Source: Bacteroidales bacterium
GTDB taxonomy: Bacteria; Bacteroidota; Bacteroidia; Bacteroidales; UBA932
Assembly (NCBI GenBank): GCA_017483985.1
Contig: JAFUUB010000120.1
Span: 1-24,442 of the forward strand
DNA length: 24,442 bases
Reading direction: 5' to 3'
This document shows, in pieces, positions 1 to 8,417 of the stretch. The first letter of the stretch is position 1; the number at the start of each line of letters is the position of its first letter. Position numbers and translations under genes: made by a program. The notes beneath the pieces were generated by a model. The model did not search any database. It saw only the letters and a program-made list of their open reading frames with translations, and was not told the DNA's origin.

Positions 1-1846
1 GCTCGGCATTGGCGGCGATGACCTCCCGCTCGGAGGCGTGGACGCACTGCTCCTGGAAATAGTCCTTGTTCTGGGACGGGGCGTTGTCCAGGTACTGGGC
101 CAGCAGCCGGTGGACCATCAAGTCCGGATACCGGCGGATCGGGGAGGTGAAATGCGTATAGAACTTGAAAGCCAGGCCGTAGTGGCCGATGTTGTCGGTG
201 CTATAGGCGGCCTTGGCCATGGCCCGCAAGGCAATCATTTCCAAGGCCATGAACTCCGGTTTGTCCTTGGCGTCGGAGAGCAGCCCGTTCAGCTTGGAGG
301 CGATCTTGTCGCCCTCGCCGAACTGGACCTTGTAACCGAAACCGGAGGCGAACTCGGACAGGCCGCCGAGTTTCTCCATGTTCGGCAGGTCGTGCACGCG
401 GTAGACGAAGGTCTTGGCCGTCTTGCGCTCCTTGCCGTCCATCTTGCCGTCGGTCGCGACATACTCCGCCACGCTGCGGTTGGCCAGCAGCATGAACTCC
501 TCGATCAGCCAGTTGGCCTCCTTGGAGATATGCTGGTGGACGGCGACGGGCTTGCCGTTTTCGTCACATTCGACCTTCATCTCCGGCCGCTCGAAACTGA
601 TGGCTCCGGCCGCAAAGCGGCGCCGGCGCAGTTGGGCGGCGATTTTCCAGAGATCGAGGATCGCGGCGCCAATCTCGGCAGAGGCGCCGCCGTCGCCCTT
701 GCCTTCGATGATGGCCTGGGCTTCCTCATAGTTGAAACGATGGTCGGAATCGATGATGGTCCGGCCGAACCAGCGGTCCAGGACTTTGCCCTGGGGCGTC
801 AGGGTGAAGACGGCCGAGAAGGTCAGCTTGTCCTCATGCGGCCGCAAGGAGCAGAGCTTGTTGCAGAGCTTCTCCGGGAGCATGGGGACGGTGCGGTCGA
901 CCAGGTACACGGAGGTGCCGCGCGCCTGGGCTTCCTTGTCCACGGCGCCGCCGGGACGGACGTAGTAAGACACATCGGCGATGTGGACGCCAACTTCCAG
1001 GTTTCCGTCGGCCAGTTTCTTATAGGACAGGGCGTCGTCGAAGTCCTTGGCATCGGCCGGGTCGATGGTGAAGGTCAGGGTGTCGCGGAAATCGCGGCGG
1101 CCCTTGAGGTCCTTCGGGGTGATTTTGTCGGGAATCTCGTCGGCGGCGTTCTCCACGGCCGGCTCGAACCGGTAGGGGAGGCCGTACTCGGCCAGGATGG
1201 CGTGCATTTCGGTGTTGTTGTCGCCTAGTTCGCCGAGCACGTCGACGATCTGTCCGTGCGGATATCGCTCGCCGCGGACCCAGCTGTCCACGACCACGGC
1301 GACCTTCATGCCCACATGGGCCCGCAGTTCGCGCGCCTCGCCGTCCACGGTCTCGTACACGCCCGTGACGGCATATTCATTGTCGCCGAGCTGGCGCAGG
1401 GCGCCTTTCAGTTCCCGCCGCTCCGTGGTCTGCGGGGCGGACTTGCGCCGGTAGACCGGGGTTCCCTTTGGGTCGACGACGTCGACCACGATGTCATAGG
1501 GCATGAACTTGCTCTGCATGATGACCCAGGCCTGGGCGCCCACGATGTGGAGCACGCCCACGAAGGGCCGTTTGGTGCGTTCGAGGATGTCAAGGACGCT
1601 CCCGTCGGCGTGCTTGTTGCCGACCTTGGGGCGGAGGAGGGCGATCCGGACCCGGTCGCCGTTGAGGGCGCCGCGGGCCTTGACGGAGGAGACGAACACG
1701 TCGTCTTCCAGTTCCTCGACCTTGACGAAGAGGTTGCCATCGCGCGTCATCTGCGCAATGCCTTCATATTCGGGATGTTGATCTTTCTTGTGTTTTTTCG
1801 CTTCGTTCGTGACTCTGCCGCTTTTGCTTCTTTTACTGCCAGACAT
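1..1846 (-). CDS. rnr: Ribonuclease R (RNB-family 3'-5' exoribonuclease), N-terminal 615 codons, cut by left window edge
   Basis: This is a processive 3'-5' exoribonuclease that degrades structured RNA in the cytoplasm. Reading the minus strand from the ATG at 1846-1844 gives an uninterrupted frame to base 1 with no stop. It starts MSGSKRSKSG with a short Lys/Arg-rich tail. Cold-shock/OB-like domains follow (GIAQMTRDGNLFVKVEELED, then RPFVGVLHIVGAQAWVI). The RNB catalytic core begins near residue 265 with the signature DPADAKDFDDALS, whose Asp residues bind the catalytic metals. Downstream come GVHIADVSYYV, FVYRVHDLPN, and HFTSPIRRYPDLMVHRLLAQ. The C-terminal S1 domain should lie beyond the edge. 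RNase II is the alternative, but the two N-terminal OB-like stretches and the basic N-terminus favour RNase R. A perfect Bacteroidota promoter lies just upstream. The gene is transcribed away from the PUL and is probably an unrelated housekeeping gene. Confidence 0.95.
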   Translation of the reverse strand, partial: MSGSKRSKSGRVTNEAKKHKKDQHPEYEGIAQMTRDGNLFVKVEELEDDVFVSSVKARGALNGDRVRIALLRPKVGNKHADGSVLDILERTKRPFVGVLHIVGAQAWVIMQSKFMPYDIVVDVVDPKGTPVYRRKSAPQTTERRELKGALRQLGDNEYAVTGVYETVDGEARELRAHVGMKVAVVVDSWVRGERYPHGQIVDVLGELGDNNTEMHAILAEYGLPYRFEPAVENAADEIPDKITPKDLKGRRDFRDTLTFTIDPADAKDFDDALSYKKLADGNLEVGVHIADVSYYVRPGGAVDKEAQARGTSVYLVDRTVPMLPEKLCNKLCSLRPHEDKLTFSAVFTLTPQGKVLDRWFGRTIIDSDHRFNYEEAQAIIEGKGDGGASAEIGAAILDLWKIAAQLRRRRFAAGAISFERPEMKVECDENGKPVAVHQHISKEANWLIEEFMLLANRSVAEYVATDGKMDGKERKTAKTFVYRVHDLPNMEKLGGLSEFASGFGYKVQFGEGDKIASKLNGLLSDAKDKPEFMALEMIALRAMAKAAYSTDNIGHYGLAFKFYTHFTSPIRRYPDLMVHRLLAQYLDNAPSQNKDYFQEQCVHASEREVIAANAE

Positions 1847-1868
1847 AAATAATATGGATTAAGATGCG

Positions 1869-1899
1869 CAAAGATACGGACTTTCAGGCAATCCGCAAA
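1869..1899 (-). promoter_or_regulatory. Promoter of rnr (Bacteroidota -33/-7 type)
   Basis: On the minus strand, TTTG (complement of 1896-1899) is followed after exactly 19 nt by TATCTTTG (complement of 1869-1876). This is a perfect match to the TTTG-N19-21-TAnnTTTG pattern known for Bacteroidota primary sigma factor promoters. Transcription would start near 1862-1865 and give a leader of under 20 nt before the rnr ATG at 1846. Confidence 0.8.
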
Positions 1900-1915
1900 A
1901 CACGGGAAAGCCCTG

Positions 1916-1948
1916 CGGGTTCATCCTCCAAATTTGACCGTTCATACC
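1916..1948 (+). promoter_or_regulatory. Candidate LytTR response-regulator operator upstream of susC
   Basis: Two GTTCAT half-sites lie in direct repeat at 1919-1924 and 1940-1945, 21 bp apart, which is two helical turns. The downstream site, ACCGTTCAT, fits the published LytTR-family pattern [TA][AC][CA]GTTN[AG][TG] at every position. The upstream site matches only the GTTCAT core. The stretch 1921-1944 (TCATCCTCC, three variable bases, TTTGACCGTTCA) recurs at 12563-12586 on the minus strand, in front of the kinase gene, with 21 of 24 bases identical. The site ends about 30 nt before the susC -33 box and lies 16 nt upstream of the rnr -33 box on the other strand. That the locus's own LytTR regulator binds here is inference. 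Confidence 0.65.
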
Positions 1949-1975
1949 CAAAAAACAACCACACGGAAAAATTTC

Positions 1976-2006
1976 TTTGCGGTTAAAGTTGAAAATACAA
2001 AATTTG
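1976..2006 (+). promoter_or_regulatory. Probable susCD promoter
   Basis: TTTG at 1976-1979 is followed after 19 nt by AAAATTTG at 1999-2006, one base off the Bacteroidota -7 consensus TAnnTTTG. The off-consensus -7 box would suit an activator-dependent promoter. The predicted start near 2010-2013 gives an AT-rich leader of about 50 nt before the susC ATG at 2065. Confidence 0.5.
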
Positions 2007-2064
2007 CACATTACCTAAAACGATTTATAAACTACACATATCTATAATTCTACCAACCATCCTT

Positions 2065-5000
2065 ATGAAAAGTATCTGTACAAAACTCTTGGTCGTCATG
2101 CTTTTGAGTATGGCGTCCATCGTGGCATTCGCCCAGCGCGGATACCAGGTGAAGGGTACTGTCGTCGATGCGCAGGGTCCGGTCATCGGAGCCACCGTCG
2201 TCGAGCAGGGGACCAACAATGGCGTATCTACCGGGATCAACGGTGACTACGTCCTGAATGTCTCCGGGCCGGATGCGACTGTCGAAGTCAGTTGCATCGG
2301 GTATGCAACCGTATCTTTCAGGGCTTCCCAGATGCCGGGGCGGGTCCAGCTTTCCGAGGACAATGAGTACCTCGACGAAGTTGTCGTCATCGGTTACGGC
2401 GAAGTCAAGAAATCCGATGCGACCGGTTCCGTCGTCGCGATGAAGCCGGATGAACTTAACCGTGTGAAAGCCAACACGACGGAGGATCTCCTGCTCGGCA
2501 AGATCGCCGGTCTGCAGATCACCCAGGGCTCCGGTTCCGCCGGCTCTACCGGTACGATCCGCATCCGCCAGGGAGCCTCCCTGAACGCTTCCAACGAACC
2601 GCTCATCATCGTCGACGGCATGGTCGGCGAGAGCATCCACTCGGTCAACGCCGATGACATCGAATCCATCAACGTCCTGAAGGATGCTTCCTCCGCGGCC
2701 ATCTATGGCGCCCGGGGTGCCAACGGCGTCATCATCATCACGACCAAGAAGGGACCGCAGGCCAAGGGCGGACAGACCGTCGCGCCGCGCGTAAACTACC
2801 GTGGCGACTACTCCGTCAACTATGCCTACCAGAAACTCGATGTCTATGATGCCGATGAATTCCGTGAGGAGTACATCCGCCGCGGGTGGGATGCCGCCTT
2901 GCTGGGCAATGCGGATTCCGACTGGCAGAAGGCCATCAGTCAGACGGCCTTCAACCACCGTCATACCATTTCCCTCCGGGGTGCCCTGCCGTACCTTCCG
3001 TACCGCGTTTCCGTCGGTTTCCAGGACAGCAAGGGCGTCGTGAAGGGCAACAAGCAGGATGTCTGGACCGCTTCGGTCAACCTCAATCCGAAGTTCCTGG
3101 ACGACCACCTGGCCTTCGACATCGGCTTGCGCGAGAACTACAAGCGCTCCCCTGAAAGCGGCGGTTCCATCACTTCCGCTGCGCTGACTGACCCGACCCG
3201 TCCGATCTATACCGACTACGGTCCAGCCACTGTCAACGGCGTAACCTATGACCAGAAAGCCTTCGGATTCAATATGTTCGGCGCCGACGCCCAGGGCAAT
3301 AACCCGATTTCGACCAACAACCAGGTGGCCAGCGCCCTGTATCCGGGCCTCGGCTACAGTGAGAACAACCGCCTCTCGGCGAATGTCTCCGCCATTTACA
3401 AGGTGCACGGTTTCGAGGACCTTTCCGCGACGGTCTCTTTCAACGGCCACAAATACAATTCTTATACGAAAAATCTGGGACAAGACAATACCCCTGGCAC
3501 CTGGTCCTCCTCCATGGTCGCCCTCGGCAAGGGTGGTCAGGGCACCTACTCCTCCAGCACGTCCGACAGTTTCCATTACAACATCGACTACTTCCTGAAT
3601 TACAAGCATGTCTTTGCGGGGAAACACTCTGTCGATGCAACCGTGGGCCACTCCTATGAGCGTGACTACGGCGAGTCCTGGAGCTCGGCTTCCTTCTACA
3701 ACGACGGAGATCCGGTCGAGAACAGCCTGGAATCCTCCAGCAAATCGGAGCTCCGCCTGGCTTCCTGGTTCGGCCGACTGAACTACATCTTCAACGACAA
3801 GTACCTGTTCACGTTTACGATGCGTGCCGACGCCTCCTCGCGCTTCGCCCCGGAGACCCGTTGGGGTTACTTCCCGTCCGCGGCCGTGGCCTGGAAGCTT
3901 GACAAGGAACCGTTCATCAGGGACCTCGGCTTCATCAGCGAACTCAAGCTCCGCGCCAGTTACGGCAAGACCGGCCAGCAGGATATCGGTACCCGCTATG
4001 CCTATCAGGCCAGCTATTATGTCTCGGATGACAACCACTCCTACCTGGACAACGGTACCTGGTACAATGCCTACCGGCCGACGGCCTTCGACCGCACCAT
4101 CCAGTGGGAGGTCACCACGACCAAGAACATCGGCCTCGACTTCGGCCTGTGGAAGAACCGCGTCAGCGGCAGCATGGAATACTATTACCGCTGGACCGAC
4201 AACCTGCTGATGAACTCCGTGAAAATCCCGGCCGGATCCAACTTCTCCAACGCCCTCGACCAGAACATCGGCGAGATGTCCAGCCGCGGCTTCGAACTGT
4301 CCCTGAGCTTCGTGCCGGTCAGCACCCGCGACCTGTACTGGACCATCAATACCAATTTCGCATGGAACGATGCCCGCATCGAATCGCTGACGGCCTATGA
4401 AGATCCTGACGCCTACATCACCATCGGCAATTCCAGCCGGTACATGCGGGTCAACAAGGTCGGTCACAAGCCCCAGACGTTCTTCCTGGCCAAGCAGGTC
4501 TATGAAGACGGGAAGGCTGTCGAGAAATGGTACAATCCGGAGTATGATCCGAGCGATCCCGACTCCCAGGAATACCTGACCGACACAACCTCCGACACCG
4601 CCCGCTGGATGGAAGGCAAGGACCGCAGCGGCCTCGTCCCGTTCTACGGCGGCCTCACTTCCCAACTCAAATACAAGAACTGGGACTTCGGCATCAATTC
4701 CCACTACGGCTTCGGCCAGTATGTGTTCTGGGAGACCATGTACGGCGGCTGTGACTATTCCTATTACAGCCAGTACAACAACTACCCGACCAACACCTTC
4801 AAGGGCGTGATTCCCGACTGGTCCATCGAACACTACGAATCTGACTATTGGCTCTACAAGGGAGACTACTTCAAACTCGACAGCATCGTGGCCGGTTACA
4901 CCTTCAACAAGACCCGCTGGTTCCGCAGTTGCCGCGTGGCCCTCGGTCTCCAGAACGTCTTTACGATCACCAACTACCCGGGCATTGATCCGGAAGTCTA

Positions 5001-5070
5001 CGGAGGTATGGACTCCTCCTCGACACCGCGTCCGCGTATCGCCATGCTTTCCCTGAACATCGAATTTTAA
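2065..5070 (+). CDS. SusC/RagA-family TonB-linked outer-membrane transporter
   Basis: This is an outer-membrane beta-barrel that imports oligosaccharides together with its SusD partner, powered by TonB/ExbBD. Residues 1-24 are a Sec signal peptide ending in AFAQ. Residues 28-95 form the CarboxypepD_reg-like domain (YQVKGTVVDAQGPVIGATV). EYLDEVVVIGYG near 101-112 is the usual TonB-box/plug entry of SusC proteins. The plug domain runs to about 235 and holds the SusC signatures IRIRQGASLNASNEPLIIVD and VLKDASSAAIYGARGANGVI. The rest is barrel, ending in the aromatic C-terminus SLNIEF. The length of 1001 residues is normal for SusC. susD starts 14 nt downstream, so the two form an operon. Family identity is certain. 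The substrate is inferred from the neighbouring GH13 and GH31 enzymes to be an alpha-glucan. Confidence 0.96.
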   Translation: MKSICTKLLVVMLLSMASIVAFAQRGYQVKGTVVDAQGPVIGATVVEQGTNNGVSTGINGDYVLNVSGPDATVEVSCIGYATVSFRASQMPGRVQLSEDNEYLDEVVVIGYGEVKKSDATGSVVAMKPDELNRVKANTTEDLLLGKIAGLQITQGSGSAGSTGTIRIRQGASLNASNEPLIIVDGMVGESIHSVNADDIESINVLKDASSAAIYGARGANGVIIITTKKGPQAKGGQTVAPRVNYRGDYSVNYAYQKLDVYDADEFREEYIRRGWDAALLGNADSDWQKAISQTAFNHRHTISLRGALPYLPYRVSVGFQDSKGVVKGNKQDVWTASVNLNPKFLDDHLAFDIGLRENYKRSPESGGSITSAALTDPTRPIYTDYGPATVNGVTYDQKAFGFNMFGADAQGNNPISTNNQVASALYPGLGYSENNRLSANVSAIYKVHGFEDLSATVSFNGHKYNSYTKNLGQDNTPGTWSSSMVALGKGGQGTYSSSTSDSFHYNIDYFLNYKHVFAGKHSVDATVGHSYERDYGESWSSASFYNDGDPVENSLESSSKSELRLASWFGRLNYIFNDKYLFTFTMRADASSRFAPETRWGYFPSAAVAWKLDKEPFIRDLGFISELKLRASYGKTGQQDIGTRYAYQASYYVSDDNHSYLDNGTWYNAYRPTAFDRTIQWEVTTTKNIGLDFGLWKNRVSGSMEYYYRWTDNLLMNSVKIPAGSNFSNALDQNIGEMSSRGFELSLSFVPVSTRDLYWTINTNFAWNDARIESLTAYEDPDAYITIGNSSRYMRVNKVGHKPQTFFLAKQVYEDGKAVEKWYNPEYDPSDPDSQEYLTDTTSDTARWMEGKDRSGLVPFYGGLTSQLKYKNWDFGINSHYGFGQYVFWETMYGGCDYSYYSQYNNYPTNTFKGVIPDWSIEHYESDYWLYKGDYFKLDSIVAGYTFNKTRWFRSCRVALGLQNVFTITNYPGIDPEVYGGMDSSSTPRPRIAMLSLNIEF

Positions 5071-5084
5071 CCCAGAAGACCGTC

Positions 5085-6839
5085 ATGAAAAAGATATTAT
5101 ATGCCATTTGTGCCGCAGCGCTTCTCCTGAACGTTTCCTGCGAGAATCTGGACCTCTTCCCGGAGTCCGAGGCTGCGCTTTCCGAGAACGAAGTGTTCTC
5201 GACGTATGAGGGTTATCACGGATTCTTCCTCAAATGCTACCTGGCCATGGTATGCGAATCCCAGGGTTCCGGCCATGGCGGCGATGACCTCTCCGGCTGG
5301 GATGCCGGCCGTTCGACCTTCCTGCGCGCCCTCTACTGGTCCCAGGAAGCCCCTTCCGACGAGATGTACAACCGTTCCGGATCCGGCTACGGCCTGCGCA
5401 ACGCCACGGCCATGAACTGGGAACCCGGTACGCAGTTCCCGATGTGGCTGTACTACCGCTGCTACCTGATCATCTCCTACGCCAATGACCTGCTCCGCCG
5501 GACCACCGAGAGCCAGCTGAAAGACAACGGTGTCTATGAGGCCTGCAAGAACGAGGTCGGCTATTGGCGTGCGGAGGCCCGGTTCATCCGTGCCTACATG
5601 TACTATCTCCTGATGGACAACTTCGGCGACGTGGGCTTCGTAGACGAGACCTCCCCGAACGGTGCCTATCCGGTGCAGTGGGCCCGCAAAGACCTGTATG
5701 ACTGGCTTACGGCCGAACTGGAAGAGATCCAGGACGACCTGATGCCCGCAAGCCAGCGGGTCTGGGGCCGCGCCAATGCGGCTTCCGCCCAGTTCCTCCT
5801 GGCCCGCATCTACCTGGGCTGCCATGTCTATGCCGGCACTACGACAGACTATGGCAAAGCCCTCGAGTACTGCAAGAAGATCATCGGCAGCGGCGCCTTC
5901 TCCCTGGCTCCGAACTACATCGAGAACTTCCTGGCGGACAACAACACCTCCAAGGAAATCATCTGGGGCCTGGCTTCCGATACCGACCATGTCAACGGCT
6001 CCGGCAGCACGAACTACCTGCTGAAGGCCAACCTGCATTCCGCGCTGATCGCCCCCGGCACCGGCCTGGACTTCGGCATCACCGAGCAGTGGGGCGGCAA
6101 CCATTGCATGCGTCAGGTGTTCGTCGAGAAATTTGCCGAAGAAGACCGCGACTTCCACTATGCCGACCCTTGGGGCGACCGGAAGAAGGACCACCGCGCC
6201 CTGTTGTTCATGGGACCGGAGACCGAAGGCAAGCTCGACGGAAAGAACGCGGCCCTCGTTAAGGAACTCTACGAGGACGGCACTGATCCGACCAGTACTA
6301 CCGTCAAGGGGGCTGCCCCGTACGGTTCCCTTTACACCAAGTGGCGCAACGTCATGAAGGACCGTGTGGTCCGCGAGCCTACGCGCTACTCCAACGTCGG
6401 CTTCCCGGTCATGCGCCTGGCGGACGTCTACCTGATGGCGGCCGAAGCGATCATGCGCGGCAACGGCGGAACCCCGAATACGGAAGCCCTCGGCTATGTC
6501 AACGAGGTGCGTCAGCGTGCTTACTGCTCCGGCAAGTACCTGCAGGCGGACAAGCACAATGCCGACGGTGACATCACGCTCAATGAGCTGACCTACCGCT
6601 GGCTGCTCGACGAACGTTCCCGCGAGCTCTGGAGCGAGAACTGGCGCCGGTCCGACCTGATCCGGTTCGACTGCTACACCAACAACTACTCCTGGGACTT
6701 CAAGGGCTATATGCCGAATGCCAAGGATATCAGCTACTATGGCATCGCCGACGTGGATGACAAGTACAACCTGTACCCGATCCCGCAGGACGATGTCCGG
6801 TACAATCCGAACCTCAAGCAGAATCCGAACTACGAATAG
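5085..6839 (+). CDS. SusD/RagB-family surface glycan-binding lipoprotein
   Basis: This lipoprotein forms the lid over the SusC barrel and captures glycan at the cell surface. The leader MKKILYAICAAALLLNVSC ends in a lipobox with Cys19 as the lipidated residue, followed by ENLDLFPES as in typical SusD N-termini. The helical TPR-like core shows AEARFIRAYMYYLLMDNFGD (about 165-185). A SusD signature occurs around residues 445-455 (FPVMRLADVYLMAAEA). The C-terminus YNLYPIPQDDVRYNPNLKQN is diagnostic of the family. The length of 584 residues is normal. It is cotranscribed with susC (14-nt gap) and followed within 25 nt by a strong hairpin. No SusE/SusF-like accessory binding protein follows, unlike the classical starch locus. 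Family assignment is firm; glycan specificity cannot be read from the sequence. Confidence 0.95.
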   Translation: MKKILYAICAAALLLNVSCENLDLFPESEAALSENEVFSTYEGYHGFFLKCYLAMVCESQGSGHGGDDLSGWDAGRSTFLRALYWSQEAPSDEMYNRSGSGYGLRNATAMNWEPGTQFPMWLYYRCYLIISYANDLLRRTTESQLKDNGVYEACKNEVGYWRAEARFIRAYMYYLLMDNFGDVGFVDETSPNGAYPVQWARKDLYDWLTAELEEIQDDLMPASQRVWGRANAASAQFLLARIYLGCHVYAGTTTDYGKALEYCKKIIGSGAFSLAPNYIENFLADNNTSKEIIWGLASDTDHVNGSGSTNYLLKANLHSALIAPGTGLDFGITEQWGGNHCMRQVFVEKFAEEDRDFHYADPWGDRKKDHRALLFMGPETEGKLDGKNAALVKELYEDGTDPTSTTVKGAAPYGSLYTKWRNVMKDRVVREPTRYSNVGFPVMRLADVYLMAAEAIMRGNGGTPNTEALGYVNEVRQRAYCSGKYLQADKHNADGDITLNELTYRWLLDERSRELWSENWRRSDLIRFDCYTNNYSWDFKGYMPNAKDISYYGIADVDDKYNLYPIPQDDVRYNPNLKQNPNYE

Positions 6840-6860
6840 ACAGGTCCCTTCCTGCATGCA

Positions 6861-6896
6861 GAAGGCCCCGGATCCAGCCAAGGATCCGGGGCCTTC
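6861..6896. terminator. Shared bidirectional terminator hairpin between susD and the phosphatase gene
   Basis: GAAGGCCCCGGATCC (6861-6875) pairs perfectly over 15 bp with 6882-6896 across a 6-nt loop. It sits 21 nt after the susD stop and 18 nt after the end of the convergent phosphatase gene. There is no clear T tract on either side, so the termination role is inferred from position and stem strength. Confidence 0.8.
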
Positions 6897-6914
6897 CCGT
6901 ATCGCGGTTTCCGG

Positions 6915-8405
6915 TTAACGCTTGTAACCGGCCAGGGTGGCGATCAGCGGGGCAATCTGCGCATTGTCCTCCACGGGGATGAAGGCCTCCTCGCACTTGC
7001 CTTTGACATACAGGCCGACCGGGGAGCCGGTGTGGGCGCCATGGCTCCACTGGAGGCCGGCGTTCCGGTTCAGCACGTCGACAGCCTCGGCGACAAGCCG
7101 GGTGTTGACGGCATACAGGTTGGCCACGTTGTTCTCGCGGTCTCCGCCGGCTCCGAAGGTCCGGTCGTAGGTCTCCTTCAGGGCGGCTTCCTGGCGTTCG
7201 CTCACTTCGACGCTGCCCCACAGGCCAAGATGCTCACGGAAGAAATCCTTGACCTGGTCCCAGGTCGGCGGGGTGTATTCCTGCTCCGGGGCCATCGGCG
7301 GGCGGTTGCCCCGGCCCTGTCCGCGGCCTTCCTGCTGACGCGGGAAGAAGGTGCTGCGGAAGAGGGTCGTCATCGCACCGACGGACATTTTCTGGTGGCC
7401 CAGCCGGTCGGGATGCATCTCATACTGCCCGGAGCCCAGTTCCAGGCCGCCGGTTTCATGGTCTGCCGTCACGACGATCAGGGTTTCGTCGGGATGCTTG
7501 GCCTGGAATGCCAGGACGATGTCCATGGCATTGGCAAAGTCGGTGAGTTCCTGGAAGCAGGCGGCGCCGTCATCGGCATGGCCGCCGTAGTCGATTTTGC
7601 CGCCTTCGATCATGAAGAAGAAGCCCTTGTCTCCGAAATGGGCATCCAGATAGGCGATGCCGGCCGTGACGAAGTCGGACAGGGTGGTATCGTCCTCTTT
7701 CCGGTCGATGGCATACGGCAGGTCGGTCTCCGTCTTGCCGCTGAGGCAGAGGACACGGCCGTCCACCTTCTCGATGCCCTTGAATTCAGCCGGGCCGTGG
7801 AACACCTTGATGCCGGCGCCGCGGGCTTCGGTCTCGAAGAAGGCGCTGTCGTGGCCGGAGTTCCGTTCGGTCAGGAAGGCGGCACCGGCGGCGAAGTCGA
7901 TCGGGGCCGTCAGGTACTGGCGGGCGATCTCCTCATACATGCCGCGCTGGGCGGCGTGGGCGGTAAAGCAGGCAGGCGTGGCATGGTTGACACCCACGCT
8001 GGTGGCGATGCCGGTGCCGTAGCCGGCCGCCTTGGCCCATTCGGTCAGGAAGGACACGGGTTTCCCGTCCATGTCCACGCCGACCGCATTGTTATAGGTC
8101 TTGACACCGCTGGAAAGGGCGGTCCCGCCGGCGGCGGAGTCCGTGACTAGCGACGACGCGGAATAGGTGGTGATGAAATTCCGGACGGGGAAGTGGAAGA
8201 AGTTGATGCTGGCCGGTCCATAACCGGTGGCCGCGTTGTATTGTTCGGTTGCGACAACCTGGTTGATGCCCATGCCGTCGCCGATCATGTAAAAGACATA
8301 TTTGACGGGCGGAGTGTCGGCTTTTTTCTTGGTCCTGGCACCGGCAGGAGTCATGACGGCTGCCAGGGCGGCTGCCACGAGGAGGGAGCGGAAAATGTGT
8401 TTCAT
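6915..8405 (-). CDS. Alkaline phosphatase, PhoA superfamily, exported
   Basis: This is a periplasmic or secreted phosphomonoesterase using two Zn and one Mg ion. Residues 1-23 are a Sec leader ending in PAGA. Conserved active-site elements are all present: Asp43 in MIGDGMG; the nucleophile Ser90 in TDSAAGGTAL; His141 and Thr143 in NHATPACF; Glu267, Asp272 and His276 in EGGKIDYGGH; Asp315 and His316 in TADHETGG; and His458 in HGAHTGSPVG. The length of 496 residues is normal. Residues about 356-370 form a Gln/Gly/Arg-rich low-complexity insert in the region before the C-terminal helices. It is the last gene of the minus-strand kinase/regulator operon, 12 nt after the GH127-like gene. A phosphatase here could act on phosphorylated glycan or serve general phosphate scavenging; the sequence does not decide. 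Family call is firm. Confidence 0.93.
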   Translation of the reverse strand: MKHIFRSLLVAAALAAVMTPAGARTKKKADTPPVKYVFYMIGDGMGINQVVATEQYNAATGYGPASINFFHFPVRNFITTYSASSLVTDSAAGGTALSSGVKTYNNAVGVDMDGKPVSFLTEWAKAAGYGTGIATSVGVNHATPACFTAHAAQRGMYEEIARQYLTAPIDFAAGAAFLTERNSGHDSAFFETEARGAGIKVFHGPAEFKGIEKVDGRVLCLSGKTETDLPYAIDRKEDDTTLSDFVTAGIAYLDAHFGDKGFFFMIEGGKIDYGGHADDGAACFQELTDFANAMDIVLAFQAKHPDETLIVVTADHETGGLELGSGQYEMHPDRLGHQKMSVGAMTTLFRSTFFPRQQEGRGQGRGNRPPMAPEQEYTPPTWDQVKDFFREHLGLWGSVEVSERQEAALKETYDRTFGAGGDRENNVANLYAVNTRLVAEAVDVLNRNAGLQWSHGAHTGSPVGLYVKGKCEEAFIPVEDNAQIAPLIATLAGYKR

Positions 8406-8417
8406 AATATGGGGTAG

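Noticed and set aside
38..1228. 396-codon plus-strand open frame at the left edge
   Set aside because: It is antisense to RNase R, whose minus-strand frame carries clear RNB motifs to the window edge. The protein has no recognisable domain.
2050..4833. 927-codon minus-strand open frame opposite susC
   Set aside because: It mirrors the codon phase of a GC-rich real gene, has no family motifs and no plausible start context. SusC on the plus strand is unambiguous.
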